The position numbers and the translations under genes were made by a program. Below are positions 7,886 through 17,297 of a stretch of 64,000 nucleotides of DNA, in pieces. The notes beneath the pieces were generated by a model that had not been told where the DNA came from, searched no databases, and saw only the letters and a program-made list of their open reading frames with translations. The stretch is from Hungatella_A sp034142505. Lineage in GTDB: Bacteria > Bacillota > Clostridia > Lachnospirales > Lachnospiraceae. Location: the NCBI GenBank assembly GCA_034142505.1, contig JAWZDV010000052.1, positions 62,001 through 126,000 of the forward strand. The letters run 5' to 3'. The stretch's first letter is position 1. Every line of letters begins with the position of its first letter.

Positions 7886-9670
7886 ATGAAGGATTTAAAA
7901 ATTGGAAAAAAACTGACTCTGATCTTTGCTACGATTATTGTTTGTTTTTGCATCGCGGTGTTAACCACGATTTTGGGAATGAACAATACAAAAGGCAGCT
8001 ATGAGGATTTCTATTCAAACAGCCATCAGGCGATTGTTCGTTCCGCCAATATTCAGATTCACCTGCAGAATGCAATTAAGTGTGTTACCCTGGCAACGGT
8101 GGAATCTGACGCTGCCAAAACACAGACGTTTATCAATGACTCGGATACGGCTATGGGCAAGGTAAAAGAGGAACTGGCTTGGTTTAAGAGCAGCTATCAA
8201 GGCGATTTAAGCGTGCTCAATCAGTTCGAGAGCAAAATGAACGAAAACTCCAAAATAAGAGAAGAGGTTATGTCGTATGCCGCAGAGAATACCGCTGAGG
8301 CAAATGCAAAAGCCCAGTCTATCTTGTCAACGGACTACAATCCCAGAACCTTGGAAGCAATCGCGTTATTACAGAGTTTTTCAGATTCGGTTGATGCAGA
8401 GGGATTGAAGGATTACAACAGTTCCGAGCGCGCCACAGGTTTCCTTATGGCGCTTGCGATCATCATTTCCATTATCGCAGTAGTTGTGTCGGTTATCCTG
8501 GCTCTTTTGCTGGTTCGTTCCCTTCTGCCGCCGATCAAAGAAATTCAGGTGGGAATGGAAGAGATTGAAAATGGTAAACTGGACGTGGCGCTTACTTATA
8601 CATCCAAAGATGAACTCGGACAGCTGGCGGAGAGCGTCCGCGCTATGATCGGTGCATTGAAAGATATCATTCATGACCAAGGCTATGTCTTTGGAGAGAT
8701 GGGAAATGGCAACTTTGATATTGAATCAAGAGTTCCGGATAAATATGTGGGAGATTTCAATGCCATCCTGGTTAATATGCGCAAGCTGAGAGATAATCTG
8801 AACAGTACGCTGATCCAGATCAACCAGTCCGCGGACCAGGTATCGGCAGGATCTGACCAGGTGTCCTCAGGCGCCCAGGCTCTGTCCCAGGGGGCTACGG
8901 AACAGGCTTCTTCCGTGGAGGAACTGGCGGCTACCATCAATGAGATATCCAACAATGTCAAGAAGAATGCGGAGCATGCCAAGGATGCCAGCGGTAAGGC
9001 GGACGCGGTGAAGGAGCAGGCGGGAGAGAGCAGCCGCCGGATGCAGGAAATGCTTGCAGCCATGACGGATATCAGCAACAGTTCCGGCGAGATCGGAAAG
9101 ATTATCAAGACCATAGAGGATATTGCATTCCAGACCAACATTCTGGCTCTCAACGCGGCCGTGGAGGCAGCCAGAGCTGGAGCGGCAGGAAAAGGCTTCG
9201 CTGTTGTGGCCGACGAGGTGCGCAACCTTGCAGGCAAGTCAGCGGAGGCTTCCAAGAATACCTCCACGTTAATTGAAGGTTCCCTCCAGGCAGTGGAAAG
9301 AGGTACCAAGATTGCCAATGAAACGGCTGAAGCGCTGAATGAAGTGGTAGACGGCGTTCAGGGTGTGACCGTTACCATCGAGCATATTTCACGGGCCAGC
9401 GACGAACAGGCTACTTCTGTTGATCAGGTGACACAGGGAATCGACCAGATTTCCAGCGTCGTACAGACGAACTCTGCTACGGCTGAAGAAAGCGCGGCAG
9501 CCAGTGAGGAGCTTTCAGGCCAGGCCCAGATCCTTAAGAATCTGGTAGGCCAGTTTAAACTGAGAAGTGACGCGGTGTCCGCTCCGATGCAGACGCCGGC
9601 AGTTGAGACGTCCTCCTATGTGGCGCCAAAGAGTACATACGTCAATTACAGCGGCAGCGATAAATATTAA
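7886..9670 (+). CDS. Methyl-accepting chemotaxis protein
   Basis: 594 aa. Membrane segment at about residues 10-32, a small four-helix-bundle type sensing domain to about 185, second membrane segment at about 188-212, a HAMP domain, then a long cytoplasmic signalling coiled coil with the hairpin tip EDIAFQTNILALNAAVEAARAG (quoted here as two pieces: EDIAFQTNIL and ALNAAVEAARAG). It senses an unidentified ligand outside the membrane and controls CheA through CheW. The start is supported by AAAGGATAGTATGAG upstream. It ends in DKY without a CheR-tethering pentapeptide. The C-terminal half is very close to that of the second receptor at 59.5 kb; the sensing domains differ. Confidence 0.95.
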   Translation: MKDLKIGKKLTLIFATIIVCFCIAVLTTILGMNNTKGSYEDFYSNSHQAIVRSANIQIHLQNAIKCVTLATVESDAAKTQTFINDSDTAMGKVKEELAWFKSSYQGDLSVLNQFESKMNENSKIREEVMSYAAENTAEANAKAQSILSTDYNPRTLEAIALLQSFSDSVDAEGLKDYNSSERATGFLMALAIIISIIAVVVSVILALLLVRSLLPPIKEIQVGMEEIENGKLDVALTYTSKDELGQLAESVRAMIGALKDIIHDQGYVFGEMGNGNFDIESRVPDKYVGDFNAILVNMRKLRDNLNSTLIQINQSADQVSAGSDQVSSGAQALSQGATEQASSVEELAATINEISNNVKKNAEHAKDASGKADAVKEQAGESSRRMQEMLAAMTDISNSSGEIGKIIKTIEDIAFQTNILALNAAVEAARAGAAGKGFAVVADEVRNLAGKSAEASKNTSTLIEGSLQAVERGTKIANETAEALNEVVDGVQGVTVTIEHISRASDEQATSVDQVTQGIDQISSVVQTNSATAEESAAASEELSGQAQILKNLVGQFKLRSDAVSAPMQTPAVETSSYVAPKSTYVNYSGSDKY

Positions 9671-9689
9671 ACAGTAATAGATCAAGAAC

Positions 9690-9736
9690 AAAAGCTAATC
9701 TTTTCGCTATTAACACGCGGAAAGGTTAGCTTTTTT
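9690..9736 (+). terminator. Terminator of the chemoreceptor gene
   Basis: Stem AAAGCTAA(T)CTTTTCGC against GCGGAAAGGTTAGCTTT with a short A/T loop, followed by a T tract. A second small hairpin (GCGGGA/TCCCGC, 9739-9758) follows at once. Confidence 0.85.
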
Positions 9737-9772
9737 ATGCGGGAAAGAGAAATCCCGCAGGAAGGATTCGTC

Positions 9773-9786
9773 AACCTGCACAGGTT
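9773..9786. promoter_or_regulatory. Palindromic candidate operator upstream of the GH94 gene
   Basis: AACCTG-CA-CAGGTT, a perfect 6-bp inverted repeat with a 2-bp centre, about 50 bp upstream of a TATAAT box (9836-9841) and 86 bp ahead of the phosphorylase ATG. The size suits a LacI/GntR-type dimer. No such regulator gene is adjacent, so the binding protein is unknown. Confidence 0.4.
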
Positions 9787-9871
9787 AAGACAAATTTTCA
9801 CATCATCAGTTATACCTTTTTTTCTCCTGGAAATCTATAATGAGAATAGAACGTAAGGAGGAGCAGGGGTT

Positions 9872-12262
9872 ATGCAATACGGACATTTTGACAATGAAAA
9901 CAGGGAATATGTGATTGACCGGGTAGATCTGCCGGCGTCCTGGACCAATTATCTGGGAGTGAAGGATCTGTGCGCGGTGGTGAACCACACGGCAGGCGGA
10001 TATGTGTTCTACAAATCGCCGGAATACCACCGGATAACCAGGTTTAGGGGCAATGGAGTGCCGATGGACCGGCCCGGACATTATGTGTATGTAAGGGATG
10101 ACGAGACAGGGGAGTACTGGTCGGTCTCCTGGCAGCCGGTGGGGAAGGACTTAGAGAAGGCAAAGTATACCTGCCGCCACGGTCTGTCTTACAGCCGGTA
10201 TGAGTGTGATTATCAGGGAATCGGAGCCAGCCAGACGCTGGTGATTCCAAAAGAGGACCCGGTGGAGCTTTGGGATGTGAAGCTGCAAAACAACAGTGAC
10301 AGGGAACGTCATTTAAGTGTATACTCTTACTGTGAGTTCTCGTTCCACCATATTGAATTTGACAACAAAAACTTTCAGATGAGCCTGTATTCGGCCGGTT
10401 CTTCCTATGAGGACGGCATCATCGAACACGATCTGTTCTATGAGGAGTTCGGATACCAGTATTTCACTATGAATGGAGAGCCGGACGGATATGACTGTCT
10501 GCGGGATACCTTTATCGGAGCGTACCGCACCGAGAGCAACCCGGTGGTTGTGGAAGAGGGAACCTGCCGGGGCAGCTTTGAAAAGGGCGGAAACCACTGC
10601 GGAGTCCTTCAGAAGAAGCTGGTGCTGCGTCCAGGGGAAGAGGCAAGAGTGGTCTACATGCTGGGCGAGGGAAACCGGGCAGCCGGAAAGGTGATGCGGG
10701 AGAAATATAAAAACCCGGAAACGGTTGACCAGGTCTATGAGGAATTAAAGGAGTTCTGGAATGAAAAACTGAACAAACTCCAGATCCATACCCCGGATGA
10801 GGGAATGAATACGCTGATCAATACCTGGACGCTGTATCAGGCGGAGATCAACGTGATGTTTTCCAGGTTCGCCTCCTTTATCGAGGTGGGCGGAAGAGTG
10901 GGACTGGGTTACCGCGACACGGCCCAGGATGCCATGACGGTGCCTCACTCCAACCCGGAGAAATGCCGGAGCCGTCTGGTGGAACTGCTGCGCGGCCTGG
11001 TATCAAAGGGCTACGGCCTGCATCTGTTCCAGCCGGAATGGTTTGACCCGGAGGTGGAGGTGAAACCGTTTAAGTCCCCGACCGTGGTGCCGACACCAAA
11101 ACTCAGTGATATGATCCACGGCCTGGAAGATACCTGCTCCGATGACGCGCTGTGGCTGATCGCCTCCATTGTGGAGTACGTAAAAGAGACCGGGGAGTAT
11201 GACTTCTTTGATGAGGTCATTACATACGCCGACGGCGGTAGCGGTACGGTCTACGAGCATATGAAGAAGATCCTGGATTTCTCCGCGGAACAGGTGGGAG
11301 ACCACGGCGTCTGCAAGGGCCTGCGGGCGGACTGGAATGACTGCCTGAATTTAGGCGGCGGCGAGAGCGCGCTGGTATCCTTCCTGCATTACTGGGCAAT
11401 CGGGAATTTCCTGGAGGCGGCGGAGTATCTCCACCGGGAAGAAGACGTGGCGGTGTATTCCAAGATGCAGAAACGTGTCAAGGAAGCCTGTGACCGGGAA
11501 CTTTGGGACGGGGAGTGGTATATCCGCGGAATCACAAAGAACGGCCGCAGGATCGGCACGAAGAACGATAAGGAAGGCCGGATTCATCTGGAGTCCAACA
11601 GCTGGGCGGTGCTTTCCGGGGCGGCGGACTATGAGAAGGGAAGGAAGGCCATGGATGCTGTGGATGAGCAGCTCTACACGCCTTACGGCATTATGCTGAA
11701 CGGCCCCTCTTACACGGAGCCGGATGACGATATCGGATTTGTGACCAGAGTGTATCCCGGAGTGAAGGAAAATGGTTCTATATTCAGCCATCCGAATCCA
11801 TGGGCCTGGGCGGCGGAATGCAGGCTTGGCCGCGGGGACCGGGCTGTGAAGTTCTATGATGCCCTGTGTCCTTATTATCAGAATGACAAGATTGAGATCC
11901 GTGAAGCGGAGCCATATTCCTACTGCCAGTTTATCATGGGCAAAGACCACACGGCCTACGGAAGAGCCAGACATCCGTTTATGACGGGCAGCGGCGGCTG
12001 GGCGTATTTCTCGGCCACCAGATATATCATGGGAATCCGGCCGCAGTTTGACGCGCTGGAGATCGATCCCTGCGTGCCGGCGGACTGGAAGGAGTTTGAA
12101 GCGGAGAGAGTATGGCGGGGAGCCAGATTCCGTATTAAAGTGGAAAACCCGGACGGCGTGATGAAGGGCGTCAAGCAGCTTTATCTGGACGGTGTTCCTG
12201 TGACGGAGATTCCGGTGAAAGAGGCGGGAAGCACCCACGAGATCCGTGTCGTGATGGGATAG
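9872..12262 (+). CDS. GH94 glycoside phosphorylase (cellobiose phosphorylase-like)
   Basis: 796 aa, normal for GH94. It has an N-terminal beta-sandwich (MQYGHFDNENREYVIDR), a linker and a (alpha/alpha)6 barrel with GYRDTAQDAM and LRADWNDCLNLGGGES. The second Asp of DWND is residue 490, the position of the catalytic acid in characterised cellobiose phosphorylases. The enzyme splits a beta-linked disaccharide with phosphate to alpha-glucose 1-phosphate plus a free sugar, in the cytoplasm, saving ATP. Cellobiose is the best guess; chitobiose or laminaribiose cannot be excluded. AAGGAGG lies ahead of the ATG. The phosphoglucomutase gene follows at once and an ABC sugar importer lies downstream, so import, phosphorolysis and entry to glycolysis form a pathway. 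Confidence 0.88.
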   Translation: MQYGHFDNENREYVIDRVDLPASWTNYLGVKDLCAVVNHTAGGYVFYKSPEYHRITRFRGNGVPMDRPGHYVYVRDDETGEYWSVSWQPVGKDLEKAKYTCRHGLSYSRYECDYQGIGASQTLVIPKEDPVELWDVKLQNNSDRERHLSVYSYCEFSFHHIEFDNKNFQMSLYSAGSSYEDGIIEHDLFYEEFGYQYFTMNGEPDGYDCLRDTFIGAYRTESNPVVVEEGTCRGSFEKGGNHCGVLQKKLVLRPGEEARVVYMLGEGNRAAGKVMREKYKNPETVDQVYEELKEFWNEKLNKLQIHTPDEGMNTLINTWTLYQAEINVMFSRFASFIEVGGRVGLGYRDTAQDAMTVPHSNPEKCRSRLVELLRGLVSKGYGLHLFQPEWFDPEVEVKPFKSPTVVPTPKLSDMIHGLEDTCSDDALWLIASIVEYVKETGEYDFFDEVITYADGGSGTVYEHMKKILDFSAEQVGDHGVCKGLRADWNDCLNLGGGESALVSFLHYWAIGNFLEAAEYLHREEDVAVYSKMQKRVKEACDRELWDGEWYIRGITKNGRRIGTKNDKEGRIHLESNSWAVLSGAADYEKGRKAMDAVDEQLYTPYGIMLNGPSYTEPDDDIGFVTRVYPGVKENGSIFSHPNPWAWAAECRLGRGDRAVKFYDALCPYYQNDKIEIREAEPYSYCQFIMGKDHTAYGRARHPFMTGSGGWAYFSATRYIMGIRPQFDALEIDPCVPADWKEFEAERVWRGARFRIKVENPDGVMKGVKQLYLDGVPVTEIPVKEAGSTHEIRVVMG

Positions 12263-12310
12263 GATGCAGGTTATGGGAATATAAAGGCAGAGATGGTAAA
12301 AAAGGAGCGG

Positions 12311-13801
12311 ATGAAAATGATAAAATTTGGAACAGGCGGCTGGAGAGCGGTAATTGGGGATGAATTCACAAGAGAGAATATTCAGAAGCTCTCGAAGGCG
12401 CTGGCAGACAAGATGAAGGATGAAGGAGTGGAGGAGCAGGGGATTGCCATCGGATATGACAGGCGTTTCTTATCCAAGGAGTCGGCGATCTGGGCCAGTG
12501 AGGTGTTTGCGGCGGAGGATATTCCGGTGAAATTTATCCTGGGCTCCGCGCCCACCCCGCTGATCATGTTTTACGTGATGAAGCATGAACTTCCTTACGG
12601 CATGATGATCACCGCCAGCCACAATCCGGCTGTCTATAATGGAATCAAGGTATTCACAAAAGGCGGCAGAGATGCGGATGAGATTCAGACCATGGAGATG
12701 GAGCATTATATCAGGGCTCTGGAGGAACGTCTGGCGGAGCAGGCCTGCGGCGATATGAAAGCGGCGTGCCTGAACCGGGACGGCAAGCCGGGCGTGGAGA
12801 TCATGGATTATGAGAAAGGGATGGAGACCGGGATCATAAAGGAGATCAATCCGCTCAATGAGTATCTGGACAATATCATAGGCGCGGTGGATATGCAGGC
12901 CATCCGTGACCGGGGACTGCGCATCGCGATTGACCCCATGTACGGCGTCAGCAACACGTCTCTTCGGACGATTCTCTCCACAGCCAGATGTGATGTGCAG
13001 GTCATCCATGAGGAGCATGACACCTTGTTTGGCGGTAAGCTTCCGGCGCCGTCGGCATTTACCCTCAGGAGTCTTCAAAACTATGTGGTGGACAGAAAGT
13101 GTGATATCGGTATTGCGACTGACGGGGACGCGGACCGTGTGGGCGTCATCGACGACACCGGACGGTTCCTTCATCCCAACGATATCCTGGTGATGCTGTA
13201 CTACTATCTGGTGAAATACAAAGGCTGGAAGGGACCGGTAGTCCGAAACGTGGCTACCACCCATATGCTGGATAAGGTGGCGGAAGGCTTCGGTGAGACC
13301 TGTTATGAGGTGCCGGTAGGCTTTAAATACATTTCGGCCAAGATGACGGAGACCAACGCCATCATCGGCGGCGAGTCCTCCGGCGGTTTGACCGTGCGCG
13401 GCCATATCAACGGCAAGGACGGCATTTACGCCTCCACACTGCTGGTGGAGATGATCGCTAAGACAGGCAAGAAGATGTCGGAGATCGCCAAGGAGATTGA
13501 GGAGGAGTACGGCGCCATCCATATGGAGGAGCGGGATTACAAGTTCAGCCAGGAGAAGAAGGACGCTATCGCCCACACCCTGTTGGAAGAAAAACTCCTT
13601 CCGCAGCTGCCGGACGTGGAGAAAGTATCCTACTTGGACGGCTGCAAGGTGTATTTCAAGGACGGCGGCTGGATTATCGCAAGATTCTCCGGCACGGAGC
13701 CACTGCTCCGCATCTTCTGTGAGATGTCCGATAAATACAAGGCGGCCCGGATGTGTGAATGCTTCGAGGAGTTCCTTGACATCACTTATCAGGGGAATTA
13801 A
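12311..13801 (+). CDS. Phosphoglucomutase/phosphomannomutase
   Basis: About 496 aa from the ATG at 12311, which has AAAGGAG 6 nt upstream; an upstream in-frame ATG at 12293 has no good site. The four-domain alpha-D-phosphohexomutase fold shows the active serine at about 103 in ITASHNPAVYNG, metal loop TDGDADRVG, sugar-binding GGESSGG and phosphate-binding RFSGTEPLLRI. It converts glucose 1-phosphate to glucose 6-phosphate through a phosphoserine. Placed 48 bp behind the GH94 phosphorylase, whose product is its substrate. Followed by a terminator. Confidence 0.92.
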   Translation: MKMIKFGTGGWRAVIGDEFTRENIQKLSKALADKMKDEGVEEQGIAIGYDRRFLSKESAIWASEVFAAEDIPVKFILGSAPTPLIMFYVMKHELPYGMMITASHNPAVYNGIKVFTKGGRDADEIQTMEMEHYIRALEERLAEQACGDMKAACLNRDGKPGVEIMDYEKGMETGIIKEINPLNEYLDNIIGAVDMQAIRDRGLRIAIDPMYGVSNTSLRTILSTARCDVQVIHEEHDTLFGGKLPAPSAFTLRSLQNYVVDRKCDIGIATDGDADRVGVIDDTGRFLHPNDILVMLYYYLVKYKGWKGPVVRNVATTHMLDKVAEGFGETCYEVPVGFKYISAKMTETNAIIGGESSGGLTVRGHINGKDGIYASTLLVEMIAKTGKKMSEIAKEIEEEYGAIHMEERDYKFSQEKKDAIAHTLLEEKLLPQLPDVEKVSYLDGCKVYFKDGGWIIARFSGTEPLLRIFCEMSDKYKAARMCECFEEFLDITYQGN

Positions 13802-13823
13802 AGTTTAAAATCAATAGAAACGG

Positions 13824-13861
13824 AAGGGACAGCAGGTGCAGATGCCTGTTGTCCCTTTTTA
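13824..13861 (+). terminator. Terminator after the phosphoglucomutase gene
   Basis: Stem AAGGGACAGCAGG pairs with CCTGTTGTCCCTT (one mismatch) around an 8-nt loop and is followed by TTTTT. It separates the GH94-mutase unit from the sensor kinase. Confidence 0.9.
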
Positions 13862-13865
13862 CAGT

Positions 13866-13893
13866 TTTGTATTTGGAACATTCATGATATACT
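13866..13893 (+). promoter_or_regulatory. Promoter of the YesM-type kinase gene
   Basis: TTTGTA, 16 nt, TATACT. The 12-mer TCATGATATACT covering the -10 box recurs identically at the promoter of the partner response regulator (19108-19119), hinting at common control. Confidence 0.45.
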
Positions 13894-13920
13894 ATGATCA
13901 CTACAAAGCAGCAGGGGGGA

Positions 13921-15669
13921 ATGGCAATGGAACAAATCACAAAGAAACAGAGATCCATAAAATGGCGGATGACGGGAATCATGCTGATGTGTTGGTTTTT
14001 GCCGTTCTGCCTGATGATCGGCGTCATGGGCTATTATGTACTCAGCAACCAGTACGGCGTGGCGGCCGAGCGGGTGGTGGACCAGGTGGACAACAACAAC
14101 CAGATCTGTCTGGAACGCTTAAATTACGGTCTGCTTGCCTCCAGAAAGGCCACCTATGACCAGGTTTTAGAGAGTACCTGGCAGTCCTACAACCGGGGAG
14201 ATATTTTTAAATACAATCTTTACAATACCATGAATATGTACATATCCAGGGAGTACCGGCAGAACCAGTGCTTTTCCAACACCATTGTCTGGGCCTGGGA
14301 GAACCCGGAGCAGCTGACTTGCAACGCCTACAATACCAGCGCGGGCGGCTCCTACCAGAATTACCAGACCTACTGGCGGGAGGACCACGAGCGGGTATCG
14401 GAGTATCTGGAAACACTGGATACGGCGGTGGGATTCATCAATCTGGACGGCCGCCTTTACATGGTGCGGAACCTGATTGACAACACCTACCACCGGTTTG
14501 GAGCCCTCATCATGAGACTGGATTTGAACTACTGCTTCGGTCCCCTGTTAAATAATTCTATGGCCGAGGCACTGACTTTAAAAATCAACGACCAGACACT
14601 GGTTTTAAAGGGCGATATGATGACCCCTGAGCAGCTGGATATCTCTCTTGCAGACACGCCGCAGGGCTATCGGCGCCAGGGAAATGATTTATATGTTTAC
14701 AATTACCAAAAAGAAGATTACTTTACGCTGACCACCTTGATGAAGGTAAACAAGGATGTCATTCCGGTGCCGTTTTACGGATATCCCTACATCTTCGCCG
14801 GCATGGTCCTGTTCCTGATACCGCTTCTTCTGATTCTGATGCGGGTATACAAGCGCAACGTGACGAGACCTATCGAGACGCTGATGATGGGTGCCGGAAA
14901 GGTGGAGGAGGGGTGTCTTGGCTACCAGCTGACAGAACGGCCAGAGAATCTGGAGTTTCAGTACTTAGTGGACTCCTTCAACCAGATGTCGGAGCGGCTG
15001 CGATACCAGTTCGATCACATCTATGAGGAAGAACTGGCCCTGCGGGACGCCAAGATTATGGCCTTACAGTCCCATATCAACCCGCATTTTATGAACAACA
15101 CGCTGGAGATCATCAACTGGGAGGCCCGGATGGAGGGCAATATGAAGGTGTCCAAGATGATTGAATCCCTGTCGATTCTCATGGATGCCGCCATCGACCG
15201 GAAGCGGCAGGCCACGGTTCCTCTGTCGGAGGAGATGGTCTACGTCAACGCCTACCTCTATATCAACTCCGAGCGGTTCGGCAAACGTCTGACCGTGGTG
15301 AAGGAACTGCCGGAGGAGATCATGGAATACATGGTACCCCGTCTCATCTTACAGCCTGTCATTGAAAATGCCATCGCCCACGGCGTCCAGGTCAGCGGCT
15401 ACGGCACCGTCATTATCAGAGGCCACAGAGATGACCGCTTCCTCTATCTGGAGATTGTCAATGACGGCACCCTGACAGCGGAGGACGAAGCACGGATCAG
15501 CCGCTTCCTGTCCCCGGACTACGACACCAGCAAGGAACCGTCCGGCAATGTGGGGATCGCCAATGTGAACCAGCGGCTGCGCATCCTCTACGGCGAGCCC
15601 TGCGGCCTCACCATGCTGAAGGACGACGAAAACCACGTGATTGCCAGACTGACCATCGCAATGGAATAG
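13921..15669 (+). CDS. YesM-type sensor histidine kinase
   Basis: About 582 aa from ATG 13921, preceded by AGCAGGGGGGA; ATG 13927 is an alternative. Membrane segment near residues 20-45, an extracytoplasmic sensing domain of about 230 residues, second membrane segment (YPYIFAGMVLFLIPLLLI), HAMP, then a His_kinase domain with the phospho-acceptor His in LQSHINPHFMNNTLE and an ATPase domain with QPVIENAIAHG and GNVGIANVNQRL. It senses a sugar or the binding protein outside and phosphorylates the YesN-type regulator encoded at 19.15 kb. The ABC importer genes lie between them. Confidence 0.93.
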   Translation: MAMEQITKKQRSIKWRMTGIMLMCWFLPFCLMIGVMGYYVLSNQYGVAAERVVDQVDNNNQICLERLNYGLLASRKATYDQVLESTWQSYNRGDIFKYNLYNTMNMYISREYRQNQCFSNTIVWAWENPEQLTCNAYNTSAGGSYQNYQTYWREDHERVSEYLETLDTAVGFINLDGRLYMVRNLIDNTYHRFGALIMRLDLNYCFGPLLNNSMAEALTLKINDQTLVLKGDMMTPEQLDISLADTPQGYRRQGNDLYVYNYQKEDYFTLTTLMKVNKDVIPVPFYGYPYIFAGMVLFLIPLLLILMRVYKRNVTRPIETLMMGAGKVEEGCLGYQLTERPENLEFQYLVDSFNQMSERLRYQFDHIYEEELALRDAKIMALQSHINPHFMNNTLEIINWEARMEGNMKVSKMIESLSILMDAAIDRKRQATVPLSEEMVYVNAYLYINSERFGKRLTVVKELPEEIMEYMVPRLILQPVIENAIAHGVQVSGYGTVIIRGHRDDRFLYLEIVNDGTLTAEDEARISRFLSPDYDTSKEPSGNVGIANVNQRLRILYGEPCGLTMLKDDENHVIARLTIAME

Positions 15670-15721
15670 GAGTTGCACCGATTTGTTCCTGGTTGGTTAG
15701 AGTGAACAAGAAAATACAAGA

Positions 15722-15740
15722 AATAACAGAACCAGTTATT
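15722..15740. promoter_or_regulatory. Inverted repeat upstream of the sugar-binding protein gene
   Basis: AATAAC-7 nt-GTTATT, perfect 6-bp arms, about 95 bp ahead of the binding-protein ATG. It could be the target of the AraC-type YesN regulator, which is inference from position only. Confidence 0.3.
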
Positions 15741-15833
15741 CATTTTCACACCAAAAAGAAGGATAATAATGACATAAGGTATACAGAATGTAGAAATACA
15801 TAAGGGTATACAAAAACAGGAGGTAATAAGAAT

Positions 15834-17228
15834 ATGAAAAAAACAACAGCATTATTACTGGCAGGAGCATTAGCCTGTACATCACTTGCAGGCTGCGGGT
15901 CCAAGACCACAACCGAGACACAGCCGGCGGCAGCGACGACTGCAGCTTCCGGCACGGAGAGCAAAGCAGAAGAGACGAAAGCGGCGGAAGCCAAAAGCGT
16001 GGCCTTAAACGTAACCACCACCTTCGCAGGTGAGGACGGCAACGCCAAGAACTATCAGAACGCCATCAAGGACTGGATGGCAGCTACCGGCAACACCGTA
16101 AACGACTCCTCAGCCGTTTCCGATGAGACCTTCAAAGCCCGTGTAGCCAGCGATTTCCAGATGGGTTCCGAGCCGGACGTACTGTTCTACTTCAACGGCG
16201 CCGATGCAAACTCCTTCGTGGAAGCAGGCAAGGTGATGACCATCGACGAGATCCGCGCGGAATACCCGGATTTCGCATCCAATATGAATGACGACTTAAT
16301 CGCCGCATCCTTAGTGGACGGCAAGAAATATGCAGTTCCGGTAAACGGCTTCTGGGAGGCCATGTTTGTCAACACCGAGGTTCTGGAAGCAGCCGGCGTG
16401 GAAGTACCTGGCGCAGACTACACCTGGGATCAGTTCAAAGCAGACTGTGAGAAGATCAAAGCAGCCGGCTACGCACCAATCGCGGCAGCCCTTGGCAATA
16501 TTCCTCATTACTGGTGGGAATACACCATCTTCAACCACAACACACCGGATAACCACATCAACATCCCGAAGGCCGTTGACGACGAGCAGGGACAGAGCTG
16601 GGTTGCAGGTATGAACGATGTCAAAGAACTGTATGAACTGGGATATTTCCCGAAGAACACCTTATCCGCAACGGATGATGACACATTCCTGATGTTCATG
16701 GAAGGCAAGGCAGCATTCTTAATCGACGGTTCCTGGAAAGTTGGCGGTATCGCCGGCCAGTGCCAGACCGATCCGGAAGATCCGGCTACCTTAGATGCAG
16801 AGAAACTTGACAAGATCACCGTTACCTATGTACCAGGAAAAGACAGCAGAAAAGCAACTGATTTAATCGGCGGTCTGTCCATGGGTTACTATATCACCAA
16901 GAAAGCTTGGGATGATCCGGAAAAACGTGACGCAGCAGTTAATTTTGTAGAGTATATGACATCCAATGAAGTGGTTCCGGTATTTGCACAGCATACGGCT
17001 TCCGCACTGAAGGCAGCTCCGGCTGTTGACCAGTCCCAGTTTAACTCCTTACAGGTGAAAGCGATGGAGATGATGAGTGGCGTGACATCCCTGACACCGG
17101 CAGTTCAGGATATCTTCCAGGGTGAGTGCAGAACCTCCACCTTCGACGGTATGCCACAGATCGTAACAGGCAAGGTAACAGCAGAAGATGCAGTAGCAGA
17201 AGGATTAGCGGTTTATAACGCAAACTAA
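15834..17228 (+). CDS. ABC sugar transporter substrate-binding lipoprotein
   Basis: 464 aa. Lipoprotein signal MKKTTALLLAGALA then lipobox LAGC, an Ala/Thr-rich linker, and a family-1 extracellular solute-binding domain (GSEPDVLFYFNGAD, WEAMFVNTEVLEAAG, MEGKAAFLIDGSWKVGG). It captures sugar outside the membrane for the two permeases that follow. No ATPase gene is in the cluster, so a shared MsmK-type ATPase encoded elsewhere is likely. A GGAGG site precedes the ATG. A strong hairpin follows the stop codon, which fits higher expression than the permeases. Confidence 0.93.
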   Translation: MKKTTALLLAGALACTSLAGCGSKTTTETQPAAATTAASGTESKAEETKAAEAKSVALNVTTTFAGEDGNAKNYQNAIKDWMAATGNTVNDSSAVSDETFKARVASDFQMGSEPDVLFYFNGADANSFVEAGKVMTIDEIRAEYPDFASNMNDDLIAASLVDGKKYAVPVNGFWEAMFVNTEVLEAAGVEVPGADYTWDQFKADCEKIKAAGYAPIAAALGNIPHYWWEYTIFNHNTPDNHINIPKAVDDEQGQSWVAGMNDVKELYELGYFPKNTLSATDDDTFLMFMEGKAAFLIDGSWKVGGIAGQCQTDPEDPATLDAEKLDKITVTYVPGKDSRKATDLIGGLSMGYYITKKAWDDPEKRDAAVNFVEYMTSNEVVPVFAQHTASALKAAPAVDQSQFNSLQVKAMEMMSGVTSLTPAVQDIFQGECRTSTFDGMPQIVTGKVTAEDAVAEGLAVYNAN

Positions 17229-17239
17229 TAAGCAATTTT

Positions 17240-17278
17240 CAAAGGCCGGAGGCGTAACGGTTTCGTCTCTGGCCTTTG
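17240..17278 (+). promoter_or_regulatory. Intercistronic hairpin between binding-protein and permease genes
   Basis: CAAAGGCC pairs with GGCCTTTG, with an inner GAGGCG/CGTCTC stem. No T tract follows, so this is more likely a partial attenuator or a 3' stabilising structure for the binding-protein message than a full terminator. Confidence 0.6.
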
Positions 17279-17297
17279 CATGAAAAGGGTGAGAATA

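Noticed and set aside
11351..12238. 295-codon minus-strand open frame within the GH94 gene
   Set aside because: Antisense shadow of a strongly conserved barrel domain, without a start context.
12470..13576. 368-codon minus-strand open frame across the phosphoglucomutase gene
   Set aside because: It is antisense to a conserved gene with all catalytic motifs, and its sequence shows no family pattern or ribosome site.
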